A stretch of DNA of 64,000 bases, taken from positions 1 to 64,000 of the forward strand of contig CALVRR010000002.1 of assembly GCA_944358705.1 (NCBI GenBank), in the 5' to 3' direction. Source of the stretch: an uncultured Bacilli bacterium (GTDB taxonomy: Bacteria > Bacillota_I > Bacilli_A > RF39 > UBA660). This document shows positions 7,274 through 15,756 of this stretch, piece by piece (within the stretch, counting starts at the first letter, position 1; each line of letters opens with the position of its first letter). A program made the position numbers and the translations under genes. The notes under the pieces were generated by a model that was given only the letters and a program-made list of their open reading frames with translations, made no database searches and was not told where the DNA came from.

Positions 7274-8686
7274 GTGAATTTATTTCATAAGTCTAAAAAT
7301 GCTCCTGTACCAGGAGATGTTTCCTCTGATAATATGAATGGTGCTTTACCTAATGGTGGTGAAAAACCAAAGAAGCCACTTTTTACATTTACTAAGAAAA
7401 AAGAAGAACCAGCTTCTGTGTCGAGTGATACTTTGGATGTTGATGGTGAGAAAAAGGGAGAGAATACGACAGAGAGGCCACTTATTAAGTATCGTTATGT
7501 TGTTATTAATGCTATGGGGAAAAAGGAAAATGGTACTTTTGAAGCAGAAAACGAAACTGAAGTTCGTAACTTTTTGTTATCACAAGATTATGAAGTAGTT
7601 TCTATTAAAGTTCGACCTGCGTATGATATTGATGTTAATGATCATGCGAAAATGAAGGTTTCTGAGTTATCTTTTTCTTTGACGCAGTTGTCCACTTATA
7701 TCCGATCTGGTATTCCTTTGGTGGATGCAGTTAAAATTTTGGCAAAACAATCTACTAAGCCAGGACCTAAAAAAGCATTTCAAAGATTGGTTTATGAGTT
7801 ATTAAAAGGTGAGAGTTTGTCTAATGCTATGATTAAGCAAAAGACTGTGTTTCCTAATTTATTAATAAATATGGTAAAAACTGCAGAAATGACTGGAGAT
7901 TTGCCTTCGATTTTGGATGATATGGCGGATTATTATACTACTATGGAGAGAACTAGAAAACAAATGCGTAGTGCGATGACTTATCCGGTTGTTGTATTGA
8001 CGATTGCTTTTGGTGTTTTGATTTTTATGCTTACTTATTTAGTTCCACAGTTTGCTACTATGTTTGAACAAAATGATGCAGAGTTACCACCACTTACTTT
8101 GGCTATTTTAGGAGCTAGTAAGTTCATTCAGAATCATTGGCTTATGTTGATAGTAGCAATTGTTGGTATTGTGGTAGCCTTTATTTTTGCTTATAAGAAA
8201 GTTTTGAGTTTCCGTACTGGAGTGCAAACCTTTTTGATGCATGTTCCCGTAGTAAAGAGTATTATCATTTATAATGAGGTTGCTAATTTTACGAAAACGT
8301 TTGCTTCTTTGATTAACCATGGTGTCTTTATTACAGATAGTATGGAGATTTTACAAAAGATTACTACGAATGAAATTTATAAACGTATTATTGATAAAAC
8401 GTTACATAATCTTGGGAAAGGTAATTCTATTTCCGAATCTTTCCGTGGAGAGTGGGCATTTCCAGTGGTTGCCTATGAAATGTTAGTTACTGGAGAGTCT
8501 ACTGGACAATTAGGTCTTATGATGGAAAAAGTTGCGGACCATTTCCAAGCCTTGCATAAATCGGTTATTGATCAATTAAAGAGTTTGATGGAACCGCTTA
8601 TGATTTGTGCTTTGGCTGTTGTTGTTGGTATTATACTTTTATCCATTGTACAACCAATGTTTAGTATTTATGGTCAAATACAGTAA
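7274..8686 (+). CDS. PilC/GspF-family inner-membrane platform protein of a type IV pilus-like machine
   Basis: This 470-residue integral membrane protein is the assembly platform that couples the motor ATPase to pilin polymerisation. A disordered N-terminal region (1-75, rich in Lys, Pro, Ser) precedes the small PilC N domain (about 76-115) and two T2SSF repeats (about 125-250 and 325-455), each with the usual membrane helices. Motifs include SGIPLVDAVKIL and its second copy HGVFITDSMEIL, plus the closing PMFSIYGQ. GTG is the only good start after GGGAG. The prepilin peptidase follows after 11 bases. Unusually, no PilB/GspE ATPase is adjacent. Confidence 0.88.
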   Translation: MNLFHKSKNAPVPGDVSSDNMNGALPNGGEKPKKPLFTFTKKKEEPASVSSDTLDVDGEKKGENTTERPLIKYRYVVINAMGKKENGTFEAENETEVRNFLLSQDYEVVSIKVRPAYDIDVNDHAKMKVSELSFSLTQLSTYIRSGIPLVDAVKILAKQSTKPGPKKAFQRLVYELLKGESLSNAMIKQKTVFPNLLINMVKTAEMTGDLPSILDDMADYYTTMERTRKQMRSAMTYPVVVLTIAFGVLIFMLTYLVPQFATMFEQNDAELPPLTLAILGASKFIQNHWLMLIVAIVGIVVAFIFAYKKVLSFRTGVQTFLMHVPVVKSIIIYNEVANFTKTFASLINHGVFITDSMEILQKITTNEIYKRIIDKTLHNLGKGNSISESFRGEWAFPVVAYEMLVTGESTGQLGLMMEKVADHFQALHKSVIDQLKSLMEPLMICALAVVVGIILLSIVQPMFSIYGQIQ

Positions 8687-8697
8687 GGAGGATAATT

Positions 8698-9462
8698 ATG
8701 GATATTTTGTATTTAATTATCTTTTTTATTTTAGGATGTTTTTTGGGTGGCTTTTATACGGTTTTTGGCAATCGCTTGGCGACGGAAGAATATCATTTTC
8801 TTCCGTATCGCTGTGATAATTGTGGTCACTTACTTTCTTTTTTAGAGTCTATTCCTATTTTTTCTTATCTTTTTTTGAAGAGAAAGTGTCGTCACTGTCA
8901 TAAGAAGATTGATGGAATGGAACCACTTATGGAACTTTTTACTGGTATTTTATTTGCTGTTGCATTTTATAGTTTTGGATTTTCTTATGAATTTTTAATT
9001 GCTATTGGAATTGTTTCTTTATTGATTATTGTGACCGTTAGTGATTTAAATTATTTAATTATTCCTGATGAAGTGTTAGTATTTTTTATTTTATATTTTA
9101 TCATTATTCAATTTTTAGATCAGGGAATTGTTTCGGTATTTTTTCATATTCTTACTGGTGCTTTCTTATTTCTTCTTATGTACTTTGTTATGTGGTGTGG
9201 AGAGAAACTATTGAAAAAGGAAAGTCTTGGAGGAGGAGATGTCAAGATGATGTTTCTTTTTGGACTTGTTTTAGATCCTCTTCTTGGAACACTTGCTATA
9301 TTTTTAGGTAGTCTTTTTGCTTTACCTATGTCTTTGTTCTTACTTTATAAGAATCATGAAAAAGTGATTCCGTTTGGGCCTTTTTTACTTATTGCTTTTA
9401 CCTTTTTATATTTTACGAAAATAACACCAGATATGATTGTGTCGTTTCTTAGAATTTCGTGA
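8698..9462 (+). CDS. pilD: prepilin peptidase (A24 family, PilD/ComC-like)
   Basis: This 254-residue polytopic membrane enzyme cleaves, and normally also N-methylates, prepilins. The N-terminal domain has the zinc tetracysteine pattern CDNCGH and CRHCHK. The two catalytic aspartates are in VSDLNYLIIPDE and in the GGGDVKMM motif. About eight hydrophobic helices are visible. AAGGAGG at 8685-8691 precedes the start and the gene lies 11 bases after pilC. Its likely substrates here are the proteins starting at 16593 and 18742 (GFTLVEL signals) and perhaps 54082. Confidence 0.93.
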   Translation: MDILYLIIFFILGCFLGGFYTVFGNRLATEEYHFLPYRCDNCGHLLSFLESIPIFSYLFLKRKCRHCHKKIDGMEPLMELFTGILFAVAFYSFGFSYEFLIAIGIVSLLIIVTVSDLNYLIIPDEVLVFFILYFIIIQFLDQGIVSVFFHILTGAFLFLLMYFVMWCGEKLLKKESLGGGDVKMMFLFGLVLDPLLGTLAIFLGSLFALPMSLFLLYKNHEKVIPFGPFLLIAFTFLYFTKITPDMIVSFLRIS

Positions 9463-9486
9463 AGAATTTGTTCTTCCTTTTTTTTT
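9461..9486 (+). terminator. terminator of the pilC-pilD operon
   Basis: GAAGAA (9461-9466), loop TTTG, TTCTTC (9471-9476), then nine T from 9478. The hairpin overlaps the TGA stop. The stem is short. Confidence 0.65.
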
Positions 9487-9521
9487 GAATTTATTGTACG
9501 ATAGTTAAGTAGGTGATTTGT

Positions 9522-10823
9522 ATGAAAAATAGGACAATTTTACCAGCGGATACGTATACAGTAATTAATAAAACTGTAATAAATGATTCTGATCGTAAAT
9601 TAATTACTATGTTATACCAGCCAATTATTGGTTATGTTGCGGTTTCTTTATATTTTACTTTGATAGATGATTTGGATCGTTCGGAAGTTATGAGTCATGA
9701 TTTAACACATCATCATTTGATGGCTACGATGCAATTAAGACTTGAAGATATTGTAATTGCTCGAGAAAAGTTAGAGGCTTGTGGTCTTTTGAAAACTTAT
9801 TTTAAAGCTGGAAATATTAATCAATATGTTTATTTAATTTATTCGCCTATGTCTGCTCATGATTTTTTTAACCATCCTATTTTAAATGTTGTTTTATATA
9901 ATAATTTAGGGAAAAAAGAATATGAGAGAATTGTTAATTATTTTCTTATTCCTAATATTAATTTAAAAGAGTATCAGGATATTACTTCTAGTTTTGATCA
10001 AGTATTTTCGTCTACTCGTGGTAATGTTTTAGAAGTTTATGATGATATTCGTAAAAGAGAAAGTAATCGTCCTTTGATTGATAAGGAAATTGATTTTAAT
10101 TTGTTAATTTCTAGTATTCCTTCTAGTATGGTTAGTGAGCGATGTTTTTCTAAAGATGTTCGGGAGTTAATTAATTCTCTTAGTTTTACCTATCAATTAG
10201 ATACTTTAGCTATGCAAGGTCTTGTTCGAGATTCTTTAAATGAAAAAGGGTTGATTGATAAGAATTTTCTTCGAAAAAGTTGTCGAGAGTATTATCAGTT
10301 TGAGCATGCTGGGGATTTGCCAACAGTGATTTATCATAAGCAACCAGAATATTTAAAGAAACCGGCTGGGGATCATTCAAAATGGGCGAAAATGGTTTAT
10401 GCTTTTGAGAATTTAACGCCATATCAATTTTTAAAGGCAAAATATAAAGGAGCGGAACCAACGGATCGAGATAAGAGATTGATTGAGAATTTGCTTATTG
10501 ATCAAAAGTTGAATCCTGGCGTTGTCAATGTATTGATTGCTTATGTTTTAAAAATTAATCATGAGCAGTTGAAGAAAAGTTATGTAGAAACTATTGCAGG
10601 GCAGTGGAAGAGACTTAATATTGAAACTGTGGAAGAGGCTATGAAGATTGCTGAAAAAGAACATAAGAAAATGAAAAAGGTTCTTACGAAAGATAAAACA
10701 AAGTCTACCGTGGTGAAAAAGGAAGCAAAGTTACCTGCTTGGTTTGATCAAGAATTGGAAAATAATGAAACTAGTAAAGAAGAAGAGGAGGAAATGAATA
10801 AGATTTTGGAAGAATTGGTATAA
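9522..10823 (+). CDS. dnaB: DnaB-like replication initiation and membrane attachment protein
   Basis: This 433-residue protein matches the Firmicute-specific DnaB helicase co-loader (not the helicase). The N-terminal DnaD/DnaB-type winged helix (about 15-120, with MLYQPIIGYVAVSLYF) is followed by a central helical domain and the C-terminal DnaB_2 domain with PYQFLKAKYKG and the VLIAYVLKIN helix. The tail is charged and flexible. AGGTGA at 9511-9516 selects ATG 9522. In Bacillus dnaB is followed by dnaI, the helicase loader. Here the next gene is unrelated, so dnaI must be elsewhere or replaced. Confidence 0.85.
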   Translation: MKNRTILPADTYTVINKTVINDSDRKLITMLYQPIIGYVAVSLYFTLIDDLDRSEVMSHDLTHHHLMATMQLRLEDIVIAREKLEACGLLKTYFKAGNINQYVYLIYSPMSAHDFFNHPILNVVLYNNLGKKEYERIVNYFLIPNINLKEYQDITSSFDQVFSSTRGNVLEVYDDIRKRESNRPLIDKEIDFNLLISSIPSSMVSERCFSKDVRELINSLSFTYQLDTLAMQGLVRDSLNEKGLIDKNFLRKSCREYYQFEHAGDLPTVIYHKQPEYLKKPAGDHSKWAKMVYAFENLTPYQFLKAKYKGAEPTDRDKRLIENLLIDQKLNPGVVNVLIAYVLKINHEQLKKSYVETIAGQWKRLNIETVEEAMKIAEKEHKKMKKVLTKDKTKSTVVKKEAKLPAWFDQELENNETSKEEEEEMNKILEELV

Positions 10824-10830
10824 ATTTTTT

Positions 10831-10854
10831 CATATATATTTATATGTGTTTTTT
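10831..10854 (+). terminator. weak terminator after dnaB
   Basis: CATATA (10831-10836) pairs with TATGTG (10842-10847), with one G-T pair, followed by a T run. Low stability. Confidence 0.45.
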
Positions 10855-10907
10855 TCTTGTCAAAGATAGTTTTTTGTTCTATTATATTTGCAATGGAGGT
10901 TTTTTGT

Positions 10908-11753
10908 ATGTTAAGAAAATATGATTATCTTAGGAAAGAAATAAACTTTTATGGATTACCTAATGATGTTTTTGTAGGTGATGTTGGTAGTCATACTTAT
11001 TTGTTGAAGAAAGGAGAAAATGGCCGGTTAAAAGATTTTCTAGCTTTAGGTTCTTGTATACGTTTTGTTGATTATATAATTGTTGATAGTTATCATAAAT
11101 TTTATGTTGTTGCGAAGAATGGACCTGGGGAAGATTATTTAAGATTGTATGATGATGATGGTCAACAAGATTTTTTTTGTACTAGAGAGCATTTATATAA
11201 TGCTTCTGGTAAAAATCTTCGTGATTTTGACTTTTGTCGAGGTGTTTATGGTTTTTCTGAGAACGATGATTCTTCTAGAATTTCTTATTTATTTTTGTTG
11301 AATTCTATTTATGGTCTTACTAAATTTGATTTAAAAAAATTGTTTTTTGATAAATTAGAGAATTTTCCTATTACTTTTCTTCCAGAGGATGTAGATGTTT
11401 CTATTCGTCCAGAGAACTTAGAAGATAAAACAGGGTATTTCCGCGTTGCTTTTTCTTTTTCTGATTTAGATGTGATTCATGCTGCTTTTTCTATTAGTAA
11501 TGATTCTAGTAAAACGGTTTCCTTTTCTCCTTTTATTTATAGTGAATCTAATGAAAAATCTTATGATTTTTCGAATGAAGATGTTAGCATGATGGATGTC
11601 GATACATTTTTTGAATCGTTTGTTGGCACCGACTTAGTTTCTAATTTATCTCGTCTTTTAAAGCCAGAGGGCAAAAAAGAAAGACAAGAGAGTGCTATAG
11701 CATTTGTGAAAGAAAAGATGAAAATGAAAAATGAGGTAAGAAATCAAGGCTAG
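10908..11753 (+). CDS. hypothetical protein, 281 residues
   Basis: Not recognised. It is a soluble protein rich in Phe, Tyr, Asp and Ser with no membrane helix or signal peptide, and a lysine-rich C-terminal helix (FVKEKMKMKNEVR). GGAGGT at 10895-10900 with a 7-base spacer selects ATG 10908. TTGTCA (10857-10862) and TATTAT (10880-10885), 17 bases apart, are a plausible promoter. It sits alone between terminators where dnaI would be expected, but there is no Walker A motif, so it is not a DnaI-type ATPase. Confidence 0.6.
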   Translation: MLRKYDYLRKEINFYGLPNDVFVGDVGSHTYLLKKGENGRLKDFLALGSCIRFVDYIIVDSYHKFYVVAKNGPGEDYLRLYDDDGQQDFFCTREHLYNASGKNLRDFDFCRGVYGFSENDDSSRISYLFLLNSIYGLTKFDLKKLFFDKLENFPITFLPEDVDVSIRPENLEDKTGYFRVAFSFSDLDVIHAAFSISNDSSKTVSFSPFIYSESNEKSYDFSNEDVSMMDVDTFFESFVGTDLVSNLSRLLKPEGKKERQESAIAFVKEKMKMKNEVRNQG

Positions 11754-11771
11754 ATTTTTCTAGCTTTTTTT
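11747..11771 (+). terminator. terminator of the 10908 gene
   Basis: GCTAGA (11749-11754), loop TTTT, TCTAGC (11759-11764), then seven T. The TAG stop (11751-11753) lies in the 5' arm. Confidence 0.85.
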
Positions 11772-11800
11772 GTGGAGTTGCAAAAAAAGTAAATTTATGG

Positions 11801-11846
11801 TATAATTTCGTTTGTGTGCATTGTGTAAATGTCAATTTACATAGTG
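11801..11846 (+). promoter_or_regulatory. orphan extended -10 followed by a 12-bp hairpin
   Basis: TGG-TATAAT (-10 at 11801-11806) is followed 13 bases later by CATTGTGTAAAT (11819-11830), loop GTCA, ATTTACATAGTG (11835-11846), a 12-bp stem with two G-T pairs. There is no T run after it and no open frame until 11953. A separate promoter for the next gene lies further down, so this looks like an independent small transcript or a leader structure. Confidence 0.4.
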
Positions 11847-11870
11847 AAAAACTCCCTTTTTATTCATTTC

Positions 11871-11899
11871 TTGCGTATTACTTAGTTTTATGTTATCAT
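11871..11899 (+). promoter_or_regulatory. promoter of the HD-domain gene
   Basis: TTGCGT (11871-11876), 17 bases, TATCAT (11894-11899) with TG at 11891-11892. Confidence 0.55.
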
Positions 11900-11952
11900 G
11901 ATAGAGTAAGAATTTGCATAAAATATATGGGATATGAGAAAAGGATGTTTAT

Positions 11953-12453
11953 ATGAGTTGCTATAAAGATGAAGAATTTGAAAATATTGTTTCTCCCATT
12001 CTTGGAATTGAGGAATTTAATAAATTGAAATATATTACACATCACGGAATTACACGTTACGATCATTCTATGAGAGTTGCTTATTTTTCCTATAAGGCAA
12101 GTAAGTCTTTAAAACTTGATTATAAAGAAGTTACAGAGGCTGCTTTATTACATGATTTCTTTTTAGATGAAGTAAATCATGAGGGTAGAGTAGATAGACT
12201 TAGACATCATCCAGATTGTGCTGTTAAAAATGCTTCTAAATATTTTAATTTAAGTGATAAACAAGTGGATATTATTAAAACCCATATGTTTCCAGTCACT
12301 TTTTCTCCACCAAAGTATTTAGAAAGTTGGATTGTTGACTTTATGGATGATATTGCTGCCTTATATGAAGGATGTTATCGAATGCATATGGAAATTCGAA
12401 CAGCTATGTTTTTATTTATGTTTTTTGTAGTTAATTTTGTAAAAATGAGATAA
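11953..12453 (+). CDS. HD-domain phosphohydrolase
   Basis: This 166-residue protein is a single HD domain, a metal-dependent phosphohydrolase fold acting on nucleotides or other phosphate esters. Metal ligands are visible: the first His in THHGITRYDHSMRV, the HD pair in LLHDFF (about residues 70-71), and later RHHPDCA and the conserved Asp in DFMDD. The last 20 residues are hydrophobic (MFLFMFFVVNF), suggesting membrane association. The gene is alone between its own promoter and terminator. The substrate is unknown; I see no second catalytic domain. Confidence 0.8.
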   Translation: MSCYKDEEFENIVSPILGIEEFNKLKYITHHGITRYDHSMRVAYFSYKASKSLKLDYKEVTEAALLHDFFLDEVNHEGRVDRLRHHPDCAVKNASKYFNLSDKQVDIIKTHMFPVTFSPPKYLESWIVDFMDDIAALYEGCYRMHMEIRTAMFLFMFFVVNFVKMR

Positions 12454-12478
12454 TTCTTTTGAATTTTCTCTTTTTTTT
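12447..12478 (+). terminator. terminator of the HD-domain gene
   Basis: GAGATAATTC (12447-12456) pairs with GAATTTTCTC (12461-12470) with one mismatch, then eight T. The TAA stop lies within the 5' arm. Confidence 0.8.
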
Positions 12479-12493
12479 GCTTCCTATTTATGG

Positions 12494-12499
12494 TATAAT
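12494..12499 (+). promoter_or_regulatory. extended -10 of the ppaC-uppP operon
   Basis: TATAAT preceded by TGG (12491-12493), 24 bases before the ppaC start. Confidence 0.6.
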
Positions 12500-12523
12500 T
12501 TTGCAAGAAAGAAGTGATGGTAT

Positions 12524-14143
12524 ATGAAAAAAACATTTATATTTGGACATAAAAAACCAGATTCTGACTCTGTTATGTCAGCAATTGGTCTTTCCTATTT
12601 AAAAAATAAGTTAGGAGATCATACGGAACCTAGAATTCTTGGGAATATTAACAAGGAAACAAAATATGCTCTTGATTATTTTGGATTGAAGGAACCAGAG
12701 TATTTAAATGATGTTAAGTTACAATTAAAAGATGTTAATTATCATAAAGGGTTTATTATTAAAGATGTTGATTCTATTTATGATGGTTATCAAATGATGT
12801 TAAGAGAAGGTTTGACTGGTGTTCCTGTTGTAGAGAAGAATAAACAATTTTTAGGATTAATCACTATTAAAGATTTGTCTCATATGGTAGTTAATGAAAA
12901 CTTTGAGAATTTGTATACTTCTTATGATAATATTATGCGAGTATTAAAGGGAGAAGAAATTTTACGTTTTCAAGATGAAGTTGCTGGTAATATTATGGTT
13001 GCTGCTTATCGTAGTACTACTTTCATTAATACCGTACCTTTAACCAAAAATGATATTTTAATTGTTGGGGATAGACACAGTGTTATTGAGTATGCTGTTT
13101 TATCTGGAGTAAGATTATTAATTTTATCAGGGGATGCTGAGATTAAAGAAAAACATATTGAAATTGCTAGAAAGAATAAAGTTAATATTATTCGTACACC
13201 ATATGATTCTTATCATATTACAAGATTACTTCCACTTACTAATTATATTAAGACAATGATTCGTAGTTATAATCCAACTAAATTTGAGGAAACAGAGTTT
13301 GTAGATACGGTTTTAGATATTAATAATAAATTGAAACATACCAATTATCCAGTAGTTAATAAAAAGAATCAATGTTTGGGATTGTTACGAATTACTGATT
13401 TGAATGAGAAACATCCTAAAAACGTTATTTTGGTTGATCATAATGAAAAACTACAAAGTGTTGAAGGGTTGGATGAAGCTAATATTTTAGAGATCTTTGA
13501 TCATCATAATTTAGGAAATATTACCACTAGTGCGCCTATTAATTTCCGTAATATGGCTGTTGGTTCTACTTGTACCATTGTTTATACCTTGTATCAAGAG
13601 AGGGGAGTAGAAATACCAAGAGAGGTTGCTGGGGCGTTATTATCTGGAATTTTATCGGATACTTTAATTTTAAAGAGTCCTACGGCTACTCCTAAGGATA
13701 AAGAAGCTGTTTTAGCATTATCCAAAATTGCTGGAGTTGATTATCATACTTATGGTATGGATATGTTAAAGGCTGGTACTTCTTTAGAAGGAATGAGTAA
13801 AGAAGATGTATTATATAATGACTTTAAATTATATACTGTTAATGAGAAAACTTTTGCTATTGGACAATTTTTCACTATGAATTTTGATGAGATGCAAAAA
13901 GAATTAGATGAATATATTTCTACTTTGGATGAAGTGGCAGAAGCAAATCATTATGATTTTATTGCTTTATATGTTACAGATATTATTAAGAATGGTAGTT
14001 ATGTAATTTTTAATACCAAGGGTCAAGAAGTCGTTGATGTATGTTATGAGAAAGAAAATATTCCTGAAGGATATTTTGTTGAAAACTGTGTTTCTCGTAA
14101 AAAGCATGTAGTTCCTTTGATTATGGAAGTGTTTGAAAACTAA
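12524..14143 (+). CDS. ppaC: CBS/DRTGG-regulated manganese-dependent inorganic pyrophosphatase (family II)
   Basis: This 539-residue cytoplasmic enzyme hydrolyses pyrophosphate to phosphate, which drives biosynthesis forward. The DHH domain is split: FGHKKPDSDS at 7-16 carries the first metal ligands and the FDHHN motif near 325 the others. Between them lie a first CBS domain (about 80-130), a DRTGG domain (about 150-245) and a second CBS domain. The DHHA2 domain closes the protein with SRKKHVVP. The CBS/DRTGG insert is the adenine-nucleotide-regulated form of family II enzymes. First gene of a four-gene operon with uppP, a ZIP transporter and a CmpB-like protein. Confidence 0.93.
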   Translation: MKKTFIFGHKKPDSDSVMSAIGLSYLKNKLGDHTEPRILGNINKETKYALDYFGLKEPEYLNDVKLQLKDVNYHKGFIIKDVDSIYDGYQMMLREGLTGVPVVEKNKQFLGLITIKDLSHMVVNENFENLYTSYDNIMRVLKGEEILRFQDEVAGNIMVAAYRSTTFINTVPLTKNDILIVGDRHSVIEYAVLSGVRLLILSGDAEIKEKHIEIARKNKVNIIRTPYDSYHITRLLPLTNYIKTMIRSYNPTKFEETEFVDTVLDINNKLKHTNYPVVNKKNQCLGLLRITDLNEKHPKNVILVDHNEKLQSVEGLDEANILEIFDHHNLGNITTSAPINFRNMAVGSTCTIVYTLYQERGVEIPREVAGALLSGILSDTLILKSPTATPKDKEAVLALSKIAGVDYHTYGMDMLKAGTSLEGMSKEDVLYNDFKLYTVNEKTFAIGQFFTMNFDEMQKELDEYISTLDEVAEANHYDFIALYVTDIIKNGSYVIFNTKGQEVVDVCYEKENIPEGYFVENCVSRKKHVVPLIMEVFEN

Positions 14144-14168
14144 AAAATTACTGTTAGGAGATTAAATT

Positions 14169-14984
14169 ATGGATATTTTTGAGATTTTAATTTTAGGATT
14201 TATTCAGGGGATTGCAGAATTTTTACCAATTTCTTCTTCTGCTCATTTAATTATTTTTAGAGATATTTTTGGTATTGGAGCAGGAATTAGTTCAAATATG
14301 GAGCTTACTTTTGATGTTGCTCTTCATTTTGGAACTTTGCTTGCGATTGGTGTATTTTTCTTCTGGGATTTTATAAAAATGATTCAAAAAGGTTTCACTA
14401 AAGGAGTAAAAGACGAGGATGGTAAGATTTTATGGTATTTGATAGCTGCAACAATTCCTGCAGCGATTGTTGGAGTTTTGTTTGAAGATGCGATTGAAAA
14501 TGTTATCCGTTCGAACTATATTGTGATTGCTTTAGCACTTGCTATTATGGGTATTATTATTTATTTGGCAGACAAATATAGTAAGCAAAATAAAACTATT
14601 AAAAAGATGACTTTAAAAGATGCTATTATTATTGGATGTAGTCAAGTATTTGCTTTAATTCCTGGATTTTCTCGTAGTGGTACCACTATAGCAACTGGTA
14701 GAGTTTTAGGTCTTGATCGTGAAAGTGCTGCTAAATTTTCTTTCTTCTTAAGTGCTCCTGTTGTTCTTGGTGCTGTTGTATTACAATTAATTAAGGGTAG
14801 TACCTGGAATGTTATTGTTGCTAATATGTCCACTTTTCTACTTGGTATTTTTGTTTCTTTTGTTACAGGTCTTTTATGTATTAAATATTTACTTAAATAT
14901 TTACAGAAACATAATTTTAAAATATTTATGATTTACCGAGTGGTGTTGGCAATTATTGTAGTATTATATATTACAATTAGATAG
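14169..14984 (+). CDS. uppP: undecaprenyl-diphosphatase
   Basis: This 271-residue polytopic membrane enzyme (BacA/UppP family) dephosphorylates undecaprenyl diphosphate to recycle the lipid carrier for peptidoglycan and surface polysaccharides. Both family signatures are present: GFIQGIAEFLPISSSAHL near the N-terminus and PGFSRSGTTIATG near residue 165. About eight membrane helices. TAGGAG precedes ATG 14169 and it lies 25 bases after ppaC. Its presence shows the cell makes lipid-carrier-linked wall polymers. BacA overproduction is known to give bacitracin resistance. Confidence 0.95.
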   Translation: MDIFEILILGFIQGIAEFLPISSSAHLIIFRDIFGIGAGISSNMELTFDVALHFGTLLAIGVFFFWDFIKMIQKGFTKGVKDEDGKILWYLIAATIPAAIVGVLFEDAIENVIRSNYIVIALALAIMGIIIYLADKYSKQNKTIKKMTLKDAIIIGCSQVFALIPGFSRSGTTIATGRVLGLDRESAAKFSFFLSAPVVLGAVVLQLIKGSTWNVIVANMSTFLLGIFVSFVTGLLCIKYLLKYLQKHNFKIFMIYRVVLAIIVVLYITIR

Positions 14985-14992
14985 GTGAGTAT

Positions 14993-15748
14993 ATGAAGAT
15001 TGAATTTATTGGTTTATTAGTAACTTTTTTGTTAGGAATATTTATTGTCCTAGGTGCTTTAATTGCTTTTCTTACTAATAAGAAGCAAAAAATAATTGAC
15101 TTTTCTTTGGGATTAGCTTTTAGTGTCATTGTGATGCTTATTCTTATTGATTTGATTCCAGAAGTGATAGAGCATTTGGGGCTTCACTATATTTGGTTAT
15201 TTTTGATTTTTAGTATTCTTGGTTATTCTTTATTACGTTTCTTGGATCATTTTGTTCCTGATCATCATGATCATGATAAAATGTCTAAGAAAGAAGCGAG
15301 CAATAACTTAGCTCATATTGGAATTATTTCTTCTATTGCTCTTATTATTCATAATATTGTGGAAGGTATGGCTGTTTATTCTACAGTTTTATCTGATGTT
15401 TCTACTGGGTTAATGTTAGCTATTGGTATTGGGTTTCATAATCTTCCTCTTGGAATGGTTATTGCTACTACTTTTTACCAAGGAAATCAGAATTTGAAAA
15501 AAGTATGGTTGATTATTGGGTTGGTTGCTCTTTCCACATTAGGTGGAGGATTTTTCTCCTTCTTATTAAATAATCAAGTACTTCCTGAATGGGTGTTAGG
15601 TAGTTTGCTTTCTCTTACTTTGGGAATGTTGGTATTCATATTGTTTTCTGAATTATTTCCTAGAATTAGAAAAAGTAAATCTTTGAAAGCACGTAATATA
15701 GGGTTGGGGTTAGGTCTTATTATTATGTTAATATCTTTATTTATTTAG
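14993..15748 (+). CDS. ZIP-family divalent metal transporter
   Basis: This 251-residue inner-membrane protein has eight predicted helices and probably imports zinc or another divalent metal. The metal-binding helices are clear: HNIVEGMAV and GIGFHNLPLGM. A histidine/aspartate-rich cytoplasmic loop (DHHDHDK, near residue 90) is typical of ZIP proteins. It begins 8 bases after uppP and ends 8 bases before the next gene, so it is in the same operon. A link between metal uptake and the manganese-dependent pyrophosphatase at the head of the operon is tempting but only an inference. Confidence 0.9.
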   Translation: MKIEFIGLLVTFLLGIFIVLGALIAFLTNKKQKIIDFSLGLAFSVIVMLILIDLIPEVIEHLGLHYIWLFLIFSILGYSLLRFLDHFVPDHHDHDKMSKKEASNNLAHIGIISSIALIIHNIVEGMAVYSTVLSDVSTGLMLAIGIGFHNLPLGMVIATTFYQGNQNLKKVWLIIGLVALSTLGGGFFSFLLNNQVLPEWVLGSLLSLTLGMLVFILFSELFPRIRKSKSLKARNIGLGLGLIIMLISLFI

Positions 15749-15756
15749 GAGATTAT

